Shown: positions 10,801 to 20,199, counted from the stretch's first letter. The stretch is 64,000 nucleotides of DNA from Nematostella vectensis (GCF_932526225.1 NC_064046.1:10255719-10319718); one strand, 5' to 3'. The notes: generated from the letters alone by a model not told the origin. Made by a program: numbers and translations.

Positions 10801-12732
10801 TCTAGCCATCTGTATCAGCATATTCTCAACCATCCGGGCCTTTTCAGGCTTTACCAAGGCTATGCTGTTTACTGTTAAACATGAAAGACAAAAAAAACTG
10901 ACAATCTGATTGAAATCAAGAAAACTGGAATTTATACCTGTAAAAAACAAAACAAATCACTTTTGTAAACTAATAGGTGTAATGGTACATAATATATGTA
11001 CAACATTCATTATGTACATAGCATAGGTATTGAGGAAATAGTTGATGTCTCCTAAAGTATGCTATAATTTTGTGAAAGGCAATAAGAAAAGCTACAGTCA
11101 GAGGACATATTATAAGAAACATCATTTCCAAAATTGTCAGACAAATATTTCCAGCACAACCCGTGACCACCGGAAATATGTATGGAATATTTGTTCTGAC
11201 CAATCACTAGCAAGACATTCAAACAGTCAATTGGAAACATATCTCATTAAGTCATTAAGCCTAAATTCTAATATCTGATTTGCCAGAAGACAATCAACAT
11301 TACACACATATTTTAAGTCTTTACAGTTTTACTGGTTGCGCTGTAACATAACTGATATAAGCAATATAATATATGATATTAGTAGTTTAAAAGTTTTAAA
11401 CAGTGCTTTGATTTCCTTTCTTTATTTTCAGTTATGCACAAACTGCATTGTAGCACACTATGTGGAATTCAACTGGTAAGAATGGCCAATCTACTTCCAT
11501 CTTGCCCTAGCAGACTGATCACTGGTTGTTGTGGTACTTACATCTTGCCCTAGCAGACTGATCACTGGTTGTATTGGTACTTACATCTTGCCCTAGCAGA
11601 CTGATCCAAGATTTGGGTAAGCATGGCATTTCTCATCTCCATCTCCCTAGAAATATTCAAGAAAAAACATTAATTGAAGAGTTAATTAGTTGAGCTAACA
11701 TCCATATCTTTTTTGTGATAGTTACAGTAAAAATATAGGGAGCTTTTGTAAGTATAAAAAATATGAGAATATATTACATCCATTTTCAGTCCAATGTGCT
11801 ACCTGTGCTGTTTGTTTTCAAAACACAACTGTCTTTTTGTTGGACATCAATCAAGACTTTTGAATTCTTCCAATTCTGCTTCTGTCACAGCTTTAGACTG
11901 TTTACAACCAAAACAATGTGATAGAAGATTGCCCTAGTTACCGTCAATGATAAAATACTGATAAACACAAAGCCAACAATTAAATAAAGCTCTAATTGTT
12001 TCTGAGGTTTGCACTTTCTATATAGTGTATATTTACATATGTAACTCACGGCTGTTTTATTGAGGACCCGGTGCTTTTCAGCACTCTCTCATTGGTTAGC
12101 GGTCTAACTGGGAAATGGCTTCTGTCACCAAAAACTATTTGTAACTCAGAAACGCATAGCACAAGGTGCGTGTGTAAATGAAAACAGGTATAACTCAACC
12201 ACAATATTGAAATCAATGCAATGCAACTTCTCTGTCTCTTGCCATGCAGTATTGATAAACCCAGATTCTAACTTTTTACTGACTCCTATTCCTAAGGCAA
12301 GTAATCCCAGTATTAAAAATTTAATTCAAGGTTTAAGATTTCTATCGGAATAACTTCACAAATTTTTCTAAAAACATAAAAATTAAGCATGTATTTTCAA
12401 ATACGAAATTCAAAACCCAGAAACATAGAAATCAGTTAATGCATAGTCATATCTCTTACTATAAGTGCCTAATACTTCAGCTGACATCAAACGCCGAGAA
12501 AGTACAAAAAATCAAAAGAGATTTGTGTCACACCTATGGGCATTCTCCATTTGCTGTTGTTGCTGTTGTTGCATTTGCGCTGGATCCTGCCCCTAGAGAA
12601 GTTATCAGAGGCATATTAAAGCAACTAATTCACGTATACATTGACACAATTTGCGAGCAATACCCCCATCTGTTGTTGTAACTCTGCCATTCGTTTGGCT
12701 CTGAGAGCGGCAAGTTCTGGGTCGTCCGCCAT
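4877..12732 (-). CDS. pdcd5: Programmed cell death protein 5 (PDCD5), six exons
   Basis: Exons (minus): 12732-12664, 12592-12534, 11646-11585, 10871-10780, 9860-9792, 4921-4877. All junctions are GT-AG and phases agree, giving 396 nt = 131 residues plus stop; human PDCD5 is 125. The start is [18 protein letters not shown], followed by a Q-rich stretch (seven Q in a row) in exon 2, the helical core [20 protein letters not shown] and [14 protein letters not shown] in exons 3-4, [15 protein letters not shown] in exon 5 and the acidic tail [14 protein letters not shown] in exon 6, matching the family end to end. PDCD5 is a small conserved cytosolic/nuclear protein of animals and fungi, linked to apoptosis, TIP60 and the CCT chaperonin. 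The Q-tract is an oddity. Intron 5 is 4,870 bp, expanded by a minisatellite and a DNA transposon; the exon 3 donor is tandemly triplicated. A minus-strand AATAAA lies near 4726-4731. Confidence 0.95.
4935..7096. repeat. 31-bp minisatellite, about 70 copies, in pdcd5 intron 5
   Basis: The unit reads TACAATCAATGGCAAGATAC then ATACAGTACTG (31 bp). About 70 copies run without interruption. Because 31 is not a multiple of three and the unit lacks stops on the plus strand, all three plus frames stay open, giving spurious long open frames. Marked variant units recur at fixed distance: the ATGTCAAGCTAC unit at 5041 and 6002 (961 bp = 31 units), and the TGGTAAGATA unit at 5631 and 6437 (806 bp = 26 units), so block duplications have built a higher-order structure. 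The array begins only about 10 bp from the acceptor of pdcd5 exon 6. Confidence 0.97.
7450..7825 (-). pseudogene. Tandemly duplicated transposase C-terminal fragment
   Basis: Two copies of a ~185-bp segment lie head to tail (about 7454-7640 and 7641-7825). Each, read on the minus strand, encodes [15 protein letters not shown] or a close variant, then a segment containing [20 protein letters not shown]. The distal copy has an in-frame stop and continues into a basic tail (RKLKCKKN). With no full transposase around it, this is a remnant of the surrounding transposon. Confidence 0.6.
8541..8766. repeat. 56-57-bp tandem repeat, four copies
   Basis: Units start at 8541, 8597, 8654 and 8710 with ATTCTTTATCTTGTACATCC and continue ACAATGTTTCCT plus a variable CCTCGGTGTC stretch. 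The fourth copy is diverged. The array lies inside the hAT-like transposon. Confidence 0.9.
9087..9260. repeat. ~107-bp tandem duplication next to the transposon end
   Basis: AAGATACAAATCCCCC is followed by A-rich and GCAGCC motifs at 9087 and again at 9194, with related sequence continuing to about 9260. The second copy is preceded by CAATGGCAAG, matching the 31-bp minisatellite unit, which suggests the minisatellite was seeded from this sequence before the transposon separated them. Confidence 0.5.
9385..9690 (+). mobile_element. Deletion derivative of the DIRS-like element's 5' region
   Basis: The segment around CGCATTTGACTAGTACCTGG and CTCCTGATGATAAACC (9405-9450) is repeated nearly unchanged at 15555-15600. 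The following CCAGGTGCTTTGGTACGAAT at 9650 matches the segment at 16003-16022 that enters the reverse-transcriptase open frame. It is therefore a short internally deleted copy. It lies in pdcd5 intron 5, about 100 bp from exon 5. Confidence 0.6.
11496..11607 (-). repeat. 43-bp triplication of the pdcd5 exon 3 end with its splice donor
   Basis: The 3' end of exon 3 (minus strand: GATCAGTCTGCTAGGGCAAGAT) with the donor GTAAGT is present three times at 43-bp spacing (exon/intron junctions near 11585, 11542 and 11499). The first two donors are intact GTAAGT; the third is changed to GGAAGT. The exon-proximal copy gives the conserved reading DQSARAR-L across to exon 4. Confidence 0.9.
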
Positions 12733-13152
12733 CTTGGAATTTTTAAGCCTCGATACCAAGTTGAAGAAATATACTAAGGGAGGGAGGGCAGAATTTGATT
12801 TTGAATCCTTTGTTTATTGATTTCGTTTTCTTCTATAAAAATGATGTTGATGACTGTTGATGATTGTGAGCTTGCGCTTATCCCTCAGCTAATGTTGTGT
12901 TGTCATTTTATTCGTTTGGGAGAAATTTATGATTTATTGATTTCATAGGGAAATTGATTTCATATATGAGCCCCTCTTTCAAAGGAACTAAATAATCGCA
13001 TTTGTTACGGAAAATATAGCGTTAGTTTATTTATTCCCTCATAGATTAATCGATTTACTTACTGATTTGGATATCTGATTCTGCTTAATTTTCTCGCGTA
13101 CTTAAATTCGCGATTTAAAAAAATTCCGTGCTTCTTCCCCCAGTATTCCAAG
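12733..13152. other. pdcd5 upstream region
   Basis: This is the flank upstream of the pdcd5 start codon (12732) and should hold its promoter. The sequence is AT-rich beyond about 12760 and shows no TATA box or other motif I can defend. No gene is seen on the plus strand. Confidence 0.35.
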
Positions 13153-13240
13153 TGTGAACTTTAGAAGCACACTAGCATACACACATTGGCACCAGTCGGG
13201 CCAAGACGGGACGCTAGCACAGTCTATTACCCGTGCAGTT

Positions 13241-13297
13241 CGGCAACCATGGACAGCTGTTTCGTCCTTATTAGGACTCGTCAGCATGGCATAGCCG
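13241..13297 (-). ncRNA. Type I hammerhead ribozyme, copy 1 (intact core)
   Basis: Reading the minus strand from 13297: CGGC-TAT-GCCATG, core CTGACGA (13284-13278), stem II GTCC/GGAC with loop TAATAA, core GAAA, self-complementary stem III (ACAG/CTGT), cleavage triplet GTC, then CATGGT-T-GCCG. GCCATG pairs with CATGGT and CGGC with GCCG, giving a long stem I broken by an internal loop. All conserved core nucleotides are present. The loop-less stem III suggests it works best as a dimeric (double) hammerhead, as in other short-stem-III animal examples. Confidence 0.85.
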
Positions 13298-13594
13298 GTT
13301 TGCCTCAGTTAAACTTCATCGGCAAAAAAACTGCAGGGCGACTTCGACTCGAACGAAGTGCTTTAAACCACAGCTCAGATCCATGTGGGATCTAGAGCTG
13401 CGACCGGGCTAGCGTGATGCCAATTGTGCGAATCACGCATGCGACCTTTGCTAGTCTAAAACTCCGTCGGATAGCCAAACTATCCTTGCGAGTATGTATA
13501 CATAAATGTGAACTTTAGAAGCACACTAGCATACACACAGTGGCACCAGTCGGGCCAAGACGGGACGCTAGCACAGTCTATTACCCGTGCAGTT

Positions 13595-13651
13595 CGGCAA
13601 CCATGGACAGCTGTTTCTTCCTTATTAGGACTCGTCAGCATGGCATAGCCG
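13595..13651 (-). ncRNA. Type I hammerhead ribozyme, copy 2 (stem II mutated)
   Basis: Same architecture as copy 1 with identical stems I and III and the CTGACGA box. One substitution changes the C before GAAA to A, which breaks the stem II closing pair next to the catalytic core, so activity is probably reduced. Confidence 0.75.
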
Positions 13652-13732
13652 GTTTGCCTCAGTTAAACTTCATCGGCAAAAAAACTGCAGGGCGACTTCG
13701 ACTCGAACGAAGTGCTTTAAACCACAGCTCAG

Positions 13733-14050
13733 ATCCATGGTGGCAGCCCTGTCATTGACTACAAAGTGGAAGTCGACCAAGTAAAGCTTGCCCGTGAGGG
13801 GGTTACAGGGGTACCTGTTGTCATAGCTGGACTGACAAGAGACACAGAGTACACTGTGAAAGTGTTTGCTCGGAACGTGGTCGGTTATGGCGAGGATGGC
13901 ACGATTACTATCCGAACAAAACGACAAGGTAAGAAACTCGTCTAGCCATGAACGACCTCACCTCACCTCTCCTCATATAATCATGCCTTTTTATTTCTTA
14001 GTCCCGCCAAGGTCTCCAGGGTTAACGATCAAACCAAATGCAACAACCAG
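13733..14050 (+). pseudogene. Fibronectin type III exons (decayed or partial gene)
   Basis: Exon A (13733-13928) reads GGSPVIDYKVEVD, then VVIAGLTRDTEYTVKVFARN and VVGYGEDGTITIRTKRQ, the second half of an FN3 domain (LTxxTxYxVxVxAxNxxGxG), ending at a good donor AAG|GTAAGA. Exon B (14002-14050, acceptor TTTCTTAG) continues in phase with VPPRSPGLTIKPNATTR, the start of a next FN3 domain. Two defects are visible: the expected donor after exon B reads ACCAG|ATAAAT instead of GTAAAT and brings an in-frame TAA, and exon A begins at the edge of the hammerhead repeat, which may have replaced its 5' part. FN3 arrays occur in extracellular or receptor proteins. Another FN3 fragment lies at 21835. I infer a broken gene. 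Confidence 0.6.
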
Positions 14051-14570
14051 ATAAATGTTAGTATAAACATACTTTACATTTTTTTCGATTGTTATTATAA
14101 ATGTTAGCATTTCCCCTCCTGAAAAATATTATGACAAGTGTTTCATCTGGGACTAAAAGAATGAAACCATTTTGCAAGTAGTTAATGCTTTAAACTTTTC
14201 ATTTCCACGCATATTACCTTCACTATCTGCAGAAGAAGTACCATTTATAAGGATATAGATACAAAAAAAAGTGGTAATTGTCTTTTTATTTTCGGCTAAG
14301 TTCAAGTCAGCTATGCCTAACGAAAACTGTCATAACATTTGTGATATTACGGAAACCCTGAAGGCATTTATATCATGATGAATGATATATTGTCTAAAAT
14401 AGAAATAATTCATTTTCTTCTCCCTTTTAACATATTATTCCTTTATAGACCGAATATTGTTTTACCGAAGATATTTCATTAACAAATCAGCGAAATAAAT
14501 GAAAAAATCCTCGTTCAAAAATAAGTAGCAATATCTCGAATAACTTAAAATTCATAAAATTTTATGTCCC
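14051..14570. other. Segment with no recognised feature
   Basis: AT-rich intronic or intergenic DNA between FN3 exon B and the next DIRS fragment; no gene or repeat identified. Confidence 0.35.
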
Positions 14571-14612
14571 CCTTCTCCCCAGGTGCCATGGTACGAATAC
14601 CCGCTTTTAACC
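14571..14612 (+). mobile_element. Short DIRS-element fragment
   Basis: CCCCAGGTGCCATGGTACGA followed by ATACCCGCTTTTAACCA matches 16002-16035 almost exactly. It is a stranded piece of the same retroelement family. Confidence 0.5.
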
Positions 14613-14876
14613 AACAACTGACATCACTACTATCCAATATATTGGCTGAATCTGTTTCTCATACCCATGAAAACCCTCAGAAATCACAAAGATTACCACC
14701 AATCATCAGGTTATGTTAGTCTACTATCTAAATATATCATCTACCGTTTTTCTTACTATAAACTTTATTCCCAGTCTTCATTACACTCAAGCAAAAGTAC
14801 ACGGTTATCAAGAATAAATACGTTTCTCTCGTCCACAATAGGTGTAACCCTTACTTCAACATGTCACATAAAAACT

Positions 14877-15092
14877 TCACCTTTTTACTGTCTTATGCAA
14901 CAAAGTTCGTTTTCTGCCAAACAAATCTACAGTGTAGCAGATAAACACCATGGGATTCCAGCAGAACCAAAACACGACCACCATCCAAGGGAGATAAGCA
15001 AACGTCGATCCTTCAGTATTGTCCTCGCATTTCATTCCATTCAAGAAACTCTGCAAGCAACTCCACGCCACATGCACCTGCAAATCCGCCAT
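14877..15092 (-). CDS. Possible 71-residue membrane protein
   Basis: An ATG in a typical housekeeping context (AAGATGGCGGATTTG) opens a 71-codon frame starting MADLQVHVAWSCLQ and containing a strongly hydrophobic stretch (YLPWMVVVFWFCWNPMVFIC), followed by a basic tail ending HKTVKR. The final AAA AGG TGA can be read either as the stop or as a donor (AAAG|GTGAAG). A minus-strand AATAAA lies 110 bp downstream (14762-14767), and ETS-type promoter motifs lie directly upstream. I do not recognise the family. Only the context makes it plausible as a gene; it could be a first exon or a chance frame. Confidence 0.35.
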   Translation of the reverse strand: MADLQVHVAWSCLQSFLNGMKCEDNTEGSTFAYLPWMVVVFWFCWNPMVFICYTVDLFGRKRTLLHKTVKR

Positions 15093-15116
15093 CTTCTTTC
15101 ACCATACATACCACGT

Positions 15117-15150
15117 GATGTTTCCGGAAATAATCCAACCGGAAATAAAA
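15117..15150 (-). promoter_or_regulatory. Paired ETS-type sites upstream of the 71-residue frame
   Basis: Plus-strand TTTCCGGAAATAATCC and AACCGGAAATAAA contain CCGGAA cores in both orientations, next to CACGTG at 15113. CCGGAA clusters 20-60 bp upstream of ATGGCGG starts are common in TATA-less housekeeping promoters. Confidence 0.4.
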
Positions 15151-15544
15151 TAGCGCACGCGTTCAAAACGAGCACGCGCTTTGCAAACCGTTGTAAACTG
15201 TTATCACGTACACTCTCCACTTTTTCAAAAACCACTTAACTGTAAACCACGCTTACAACAAGGTAAGAAATAATGTTTTCCAAATAATTTCATCCTTTTT
15301 AACTTCGATAACTATTTTATTAGCGCCCAAATACATTTGTACTTTACAACATAACAAGTACTTACAATTCTTAACACACCACACCATCCACTTCCCTAAA
15401 GCAGCCTTACGTTGACGTGTAGGGTTAAGGTGAATTGGCTAGCCACTCATTCACTTTGAAACACGTCTCAAATGCGAACTTTTTCCTTACTAGGTATCTC
15501 CATCTTTCCTCCTCCCCCTAGCATCCCCCGGCTCCCAGTTTCCA

Positions 15545-17830
15545 TTCTCCCCGTCGCATTTGACTAGTACTTGGTCTTACCTCCTGATGATAAACCCTGT
15601 ACTAGAGAACACGTGAGGCTGCTTAACCTTTCAAAGAGCTCTATGAAATATTCTATTCCTTATTTACCGCAATTTATAATACATTTATTTGCATGTTTAT
15701 GAACTTTTGTTGTTTTCATTATATTTTAACTCACTTCTTTCTCCACCAGCGTGTACACCTTACCCCTTATCAGCCTTTTTGTTTTCCGGTCTATACCTCC
15801 CTACCCACTACCTCCTCCTTAATCTTCCCATTCACCCTATACGCCATGGTAAGAACAATTGCATCACTATCCCGTACACTCCTTATAGTCCATCTCCACT
15901 CAACATAGCATTATCCCCACAATGACCCTCCCGCCCTCACCCCTGCCACCTACCTCTACCCGTATCACAACCATTATTACCCGTTTATGCCCCCCTTCTC
16001 CCCAGGTGCCATGGTACGAATACCCGCTTTTAACCAAAAACAGGTTAGGGAATTTTTTCGTTACTGGCTTTTCATTTGGTTTCCGTGTTCACTTTAAGGG
16101 GTCTAGACAGACCTTCTTAGCCAAAAATTTGTTATCAGCTCGAGAAAACCCTCAGGCTGTTTCGTTAAAGCTGAACAAGGAGCTGGTGGCTAATAGGATT
16201 GCAGGCCCCTTTTCATCTGTTCTACTCCCTGGTTTCAGAGTTTCTCCCTTAGGCCTTTGACCTAAGATACACGTCTGATACACCATCTGTCTTTTCCCAA
16301 AGGGCTCTTCTGTCAATGACCAGATACCAAAAGAACATACTAGTGTCCACTTTGCGCAGATTGACGATGCCATAGCCTTAATACAGAGCTCGGGAATTGG
16401 ATGATTCCTAGCTAAAACAGACATTAAAAATGCTTTTCGGATAATCCCTATTCATCCTGATGATCACAATTTGTTAGGCATGAAGTGGATGGGGCAATAT
16501 TATTTCGATCGGGCAATGCCTATGGGGTGTGCTAGTTCATGTAAAACGTTTAAAAAATTTAGCTCTGCTATTCAGTGGATTGCCCAATACAAGGGCGGGA
16601 TAAACAACATTCTGCATATCTTGGATGACTTTCTTATTATTGAACCTTCGCTCCTTGCATGTCAGTCAAGCTTAGAATGTGTCATTTTCTAGGCGTATCC
16701 TTGGCTCCCAAAAAGACTGCAGGTCCAGCTCAGATCCTTTCATTTGCTGGCATCGAGCTTGATACCGTACGCTCTATTGCTTGTCTCCCTGAAGACAAGC
16801 TGACCAGAAGTAGAGCACTTATTGACTCTTTCTTAAGTCGCAAGCGGGCCACCAAGCAGGAATAGCAGTCTTTGATAGGGTTTCTGAAATTCGAATGTAC
16901 GGCAGAGCATTTCTTTGACGGCTCATTGATTTAGTCATAGGACTCGATAAGCCTTATTTTAAGGCCAAGCTCACAACTGAAGTTAAGAATGACCTTCGCA
17001 TTTGGCATGATTTTCTGCAGTCTAACAATGGTCGTTCCTTTTTCCTTGATCGTAGATGGCCAGCCAACAAGATCTTGTGTCTCTATACAAATGCATCAGG
17101 TGCTATCGATTTTGGAGCTATATTTGGTAATTTGGATATAATAAATTCGGTCAATCTTTGGACTCACCTCTACCTATTACAAGACCTATCCTTAAGCTTA
17201 TAATCAGCTCAGTAGCCTCGTTTTCATTATGAGGCATGCTTATTCAGAGCTATGTGCTTGCTAGCTTTTTATTGTATTTATGAGGGTTGGGGAGTTCACA
17301 GTGTCCTCAAAAGTCGCTCAGAACCAAGTCATACAATTTTCTGATATATCTCAGCTGGTAAGTCAGGGCTAGGTTGTTGTTTGAAAGTGCTGTTCCGCAG
17401 CTTCAAGCATCATTAAAATACCCGACCCTGCTCTATTCTGGTTAAGAAACAGGCTAACCCTAACATATGCCCAGTTCGCGGGTTGATGGATTATTTGGCC
17501 GTTAGGGGTTCAGCTCCTGGCCCCCTCTTTATGTCTATTCAAGGCCGTACCATATCTAGGTTTGAAAATGAACCATTTGAAACTTTTGAAGCTTAACCAT
17601 TTAGATCCCTCGAAGTTCAAAGGCCATAGTTTTCGCATAGGAGCAGCCTCTTGCTCACAGTACTTGTCTTGTATAATTCAATGTTGAAGAAAAGCTCTTG
17701 ATGCATAGGAGCAGCCTCTTATGTAGCAGAGGTATGTGTGATGCGCAGATTCGTCTCATGGGCCGCTGGAAATCCGAAGCTTTTTAGAAGTACAACATAT
17801 CAGAGTTCCATGTTTGACTAGTTGCATGTA
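15545..17830 (+). pseudogene. Decayed DIRS-like (tyrosine-recombinase) retroelement
   Basis: Plus-strand pieces in several frames give, in order: GFRVHFKGSRQTF and RIAGPFSSVLLPGFRVSPLG (16070-16257, the conserved block before the RT), a broken TSVHFAQIDDAIALIQ, RT fingers/palm KTDIKNAFRIIPIHP (about 16411), YYFDRAMPMGCASSC (16500) and the catalytic LDD in ILHILDDFLII (about 16610-16642). Next comes an RNase H piece with LYTNASGAIDFGA, where the usual TDAS has become TNAS. After these come tyrosine-recombinase motifs RVGEFTV (about 17284), HSFRIGAAS (about 17630) and MGRWKSEAF (about 17758). RT + RNase H + tyrosine recombinase without an integrase defines DIRS elements. Stops and frameshifts (for example TGA at 16258 and TAG at 16863) show it is inactive. 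The upstream block 15545-16000 is shared with the fragment at 9385. Confidence 0.85.
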
Positions 17831-18250
17831 GCTGCTCCCCTAGTAGTGTATGGGGATCACTTGCAGGTGCAATGACTCCCCTTTGATTGCAGCAGTTAGT
17901 TGCGTATTGAGTCCTTTTAACAACAAGTTTATTTGCAGGAGCAATAATGCCGTGTTATGGGGACATTCGTTTAGTCCAGTCTATCTACGACTTTTTATGG
18001 GTACAGTTGGAACTAATTGCAATAGAATTTTTTCATAGGCATACGAACCAGTTAAGTGAGCTAGTTAACAGAAAAAAGTCCTCAAAAATCCCTTTGTCGG
18101 AACATGCCAAAAACGGACAATGAAAATTTCGACCAAAAACCACAGGGTGCCCGCGTCATTAAAAATGTATATATTTGAAACAATGGCAGGTCCCAGGGGT
18201 GTTGAGGTGTTCACGTGTGCTGTCGAGGCTGTAATTGAAACAGTCTTGGA
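17831..18250. other. Segment with no recognised feature
   Basis: Sequence following the DIRS remnant; may include its 3' terminal region, but no inverted terminal repeat was identified. Confidence 0.3.
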
Positions 18251-18256
18251 CATACC

Positions 18257-18333
18257 GTCATTTAAGACTGCCTCGATGAGCCAACTATACAGATATCTGT
18301 AAAGCTGGTTTATCGAGGCAGTCTTTAAGGACG
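18257..18333. repeat. Hairpin-forming inverted repeat
   Basis: Arms around 18257-18285 and 18304-18333 share ATTTAAGACTGCCTCGATGA / its inverse (two or three mismatches) separated by a ~20-bp loop. It would fold into a ~27-bp stem. It overlaps the end of the open frame described next. Confidence 0.6.
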
Positions 18334-18977
18334 GTGTCTGATGAGCTTGCAGCGCCTCGCATCTCATTGTGGTCTTTTCCTCTGATATTGAACATCAGAA
18401 CAGGCGCCAAGGCAGTGTCAAATTCAGGGAAACCGAGTGTAGCAGTCTTAAGCGGTAGAAGTCGAGTTCCATCAATGGTGCTGCTGTTGGACAACGTCCG
18501 GCGGTTAACACAGCTTACTACTCTAGCCAGTACTGCTAGCAAGCCCATGGTGTACTCTGGCTTGAATGGTCTCTCCTTCTCCATGGGCTGAGTTAGTTTT
18601 GGGCCCTTCATGGAAGCAAGTGATTTGAAGGCGAGCTGTTTACTGACAGCTTCCTTTGCCAAGAAAGTAAGAGGTATAGGGTGGAGAGTTCCTAAATACG
18701 TCTGGGTTGTCTCAGCCGTCTTGCAGGGAAATGATGGTGTACCCGTCTTAGCAACATGCAGTGGAATTATGTCTTGTACTGCTTTCGCACCTAGGGATCT
18801 CGGCTCTTTTTCAGTGTCCAACAATTTCGGCGGTACAGGCGGAGCAGCTGTTTCAGCTCTAGCAGTCTCCAAAGTTCCTGGTCTAGGATCAACAGTAATT
18901 GGTCCCTTTTCCTTAACCCTTGGTGGCAAAGCCTCTTGTTGCCCTGCGGTTCTAGGTGATTCGTTTAGGTAACCCAA
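18285..18977 (-). other. 230-codon open frame, unrecognised
   Basis: The minus strand is open for 230 codons without an ATG start (in-frame stop at about 18993), so if real it is an internal or terminal exon. Composition is rich in P, T, K and A, with segments such as AAPPVPPKLLDTEKEPRS and MKGPKLTQPMEKERPFKPEY, suggesting disordered protein. The plus strand is also partly open, which together with higher GC than the surroundings could simply reflect base composition. No domain recognised. Confidence 0.25.
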
Positions 18978-19163
18978 TGGTATCCTCCCGGATTATGGCG
19001 CTGTGAGGATCCTCAAGTCACTGGTGATCGAAGCAGCGCTGGAAGATCTACAGTCGCGTGGTTCTACAGAGCCTGGAAAAAGAGCTTCCAGAATGTTTGG
19101 GATTACCGCCAAGCACTCATTACGTTTGAAATGATAACCGCGTGTTTGGTTGGTGACGCATCT

Positions 19164-19394
19164 TCATATGACACTGGAGCCATTTTCGCAGATTCTCAAG
19201 TCGGAAGAGATCTTGTCATCATTCGGATCTCCGTCGTCCCAGTTGACTGCTAAAACAGCCACCGTGACCATGGTCGCCATGACGACAAACGACACGAAAA
19301 AAGGATTGCACCATAGCGGTACTACTTCCAGTGCAGATGGCATTACCGCCAGGGCTGTTACCTTTGGAACCAGCAAGACTGCGATAAAAATAAA
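19164..19394 (-). other. Possible membrane-protein exon, unrecognised
   Basis: After a pyrimidine-rich AG (TTTTTATCGCAG, minus strand) an open segment reads LLVPKVTALAVMPSALEV, then a hydrophobic stretch (NPFFVSFVVMATMVTVAVLA) and an acidic tail (DDGDPNDDKISSDLR) to a TGA at 19164. This has the form of a terminal exon with one transmembrane segment. No family recognised, and its relation to the frame at 18285-18977 is unclear. Confidence 0.25.
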
Positions 19395-19560
19395 ACAAAG
19401 AGATCAGCTATAAAACAAAATAAACAAAGCTCAATTTCCATAGAAACTTCAGAAATAATCAGCAAGGAGACAAGTGTAAACGTCTTTGAGACAATCACAC
19501 ATGTTGTAGAAAAAGACGCAGTGATCACCGACCATATGTCATATCATTTACTGACGTACA

Positions 19561-20172
19561 GGGGCCGGTTACTGAAAGCTCAGTTAGCAGTTCTCCCCAG
19601 ATAAATCTATCCGTAGATAAATTGGGTTCCTGAAATAGCCGATAAAGCTATCCTCTGGTAAAGTAGCAGATAAAGTCAGCACAGGTCGAGAGGACCCGAT
19701 AAGTCGCTATCTGCCGGGTTATTGGAAGAACACAGGGCTCCCAAGCCTGGAAATAAAACCCGGACAATTGGGATTTTAGAAATATAAAAACGTCAAATAA
19801 AACTAGATTATAAACCCTCCATCATCTATCTAGTTATAGGGTGTCGTTCGAAGATAATTATTAGCGCTATAAACATTTGATAACAAATGACATGTTAGGC
19901 CTGTGGTGATCCAGGCTCAGTGGGTTTTTGTAGTTTTTCGTACGTTTGCTTGAAGAAACAAGCCCTAATCCCAAGACATTAAGCGACGTCCACTATGTAA
20001 AACCGAAGCTCTTAATTTCAAGTTGGCGTTAATGGGAGACTAAAATAACTTTGCTTAGGAACCAGATTTCATCGGTCGAATAGCTATCCATAGCTATCCA
20101 TCCGGCAAATTTAACCTACGGATAAGTTCCATCGGCAGATAAATTTATCTGACTTTTCAGGAACCGGCCCCA
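19561..20172. mobile_element. MITE with GGGGCCGGTT termini, ~610 bp
   Basis: The left end GGGGCCGGTTACTGAAAG and right end CTTTTCAGGAACCGGCCCC are inverted repeats; the subterminal AGATAAATTTATC-type motifs are also inverted. The interior is non-coding. Target duplication not resolved. Confidence 0.75.
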
Positions 20173-20199
20173 GGCGACTACAGTGGTATAATAACATTC

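Larger units (their letters stand above)
13153..13738 (-). mobile_element. Two-unit tandem repeat of a retrozyme-like hammerhead element
   Basis: A 232-bp segment starting TGTGAACTTTAGAAGCACAC occurs at 13153-13385 and 13507-13738 (period 354 bp, with a 121-bp spacer at 13386-13506). Each copy carries a type I hammerhead ribozyme on the minus strand. Cleavage at the two sites would release a 354-nt RNA. Tandem units of this size with type I hammerheads are the hallmark of metazoan retrozymes (small circular RNA retroelements). The second copy ends where FN3 coding sequence begins. Confidence 0.75.

Noticed and set aside
9425-15610. CTGATGA motifs at 9431 and 15583 as hammerhead ribozymes
   Set aside because: No GAAA box with a pairing stem II follows; the segment is simply the conserved DIRS 5' region.
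18334-18972. Plus-strand frames opposite the 230-codon minus frame
   Set aside because: Both strands are open from composition; no splice context or domain supports the plus strand.
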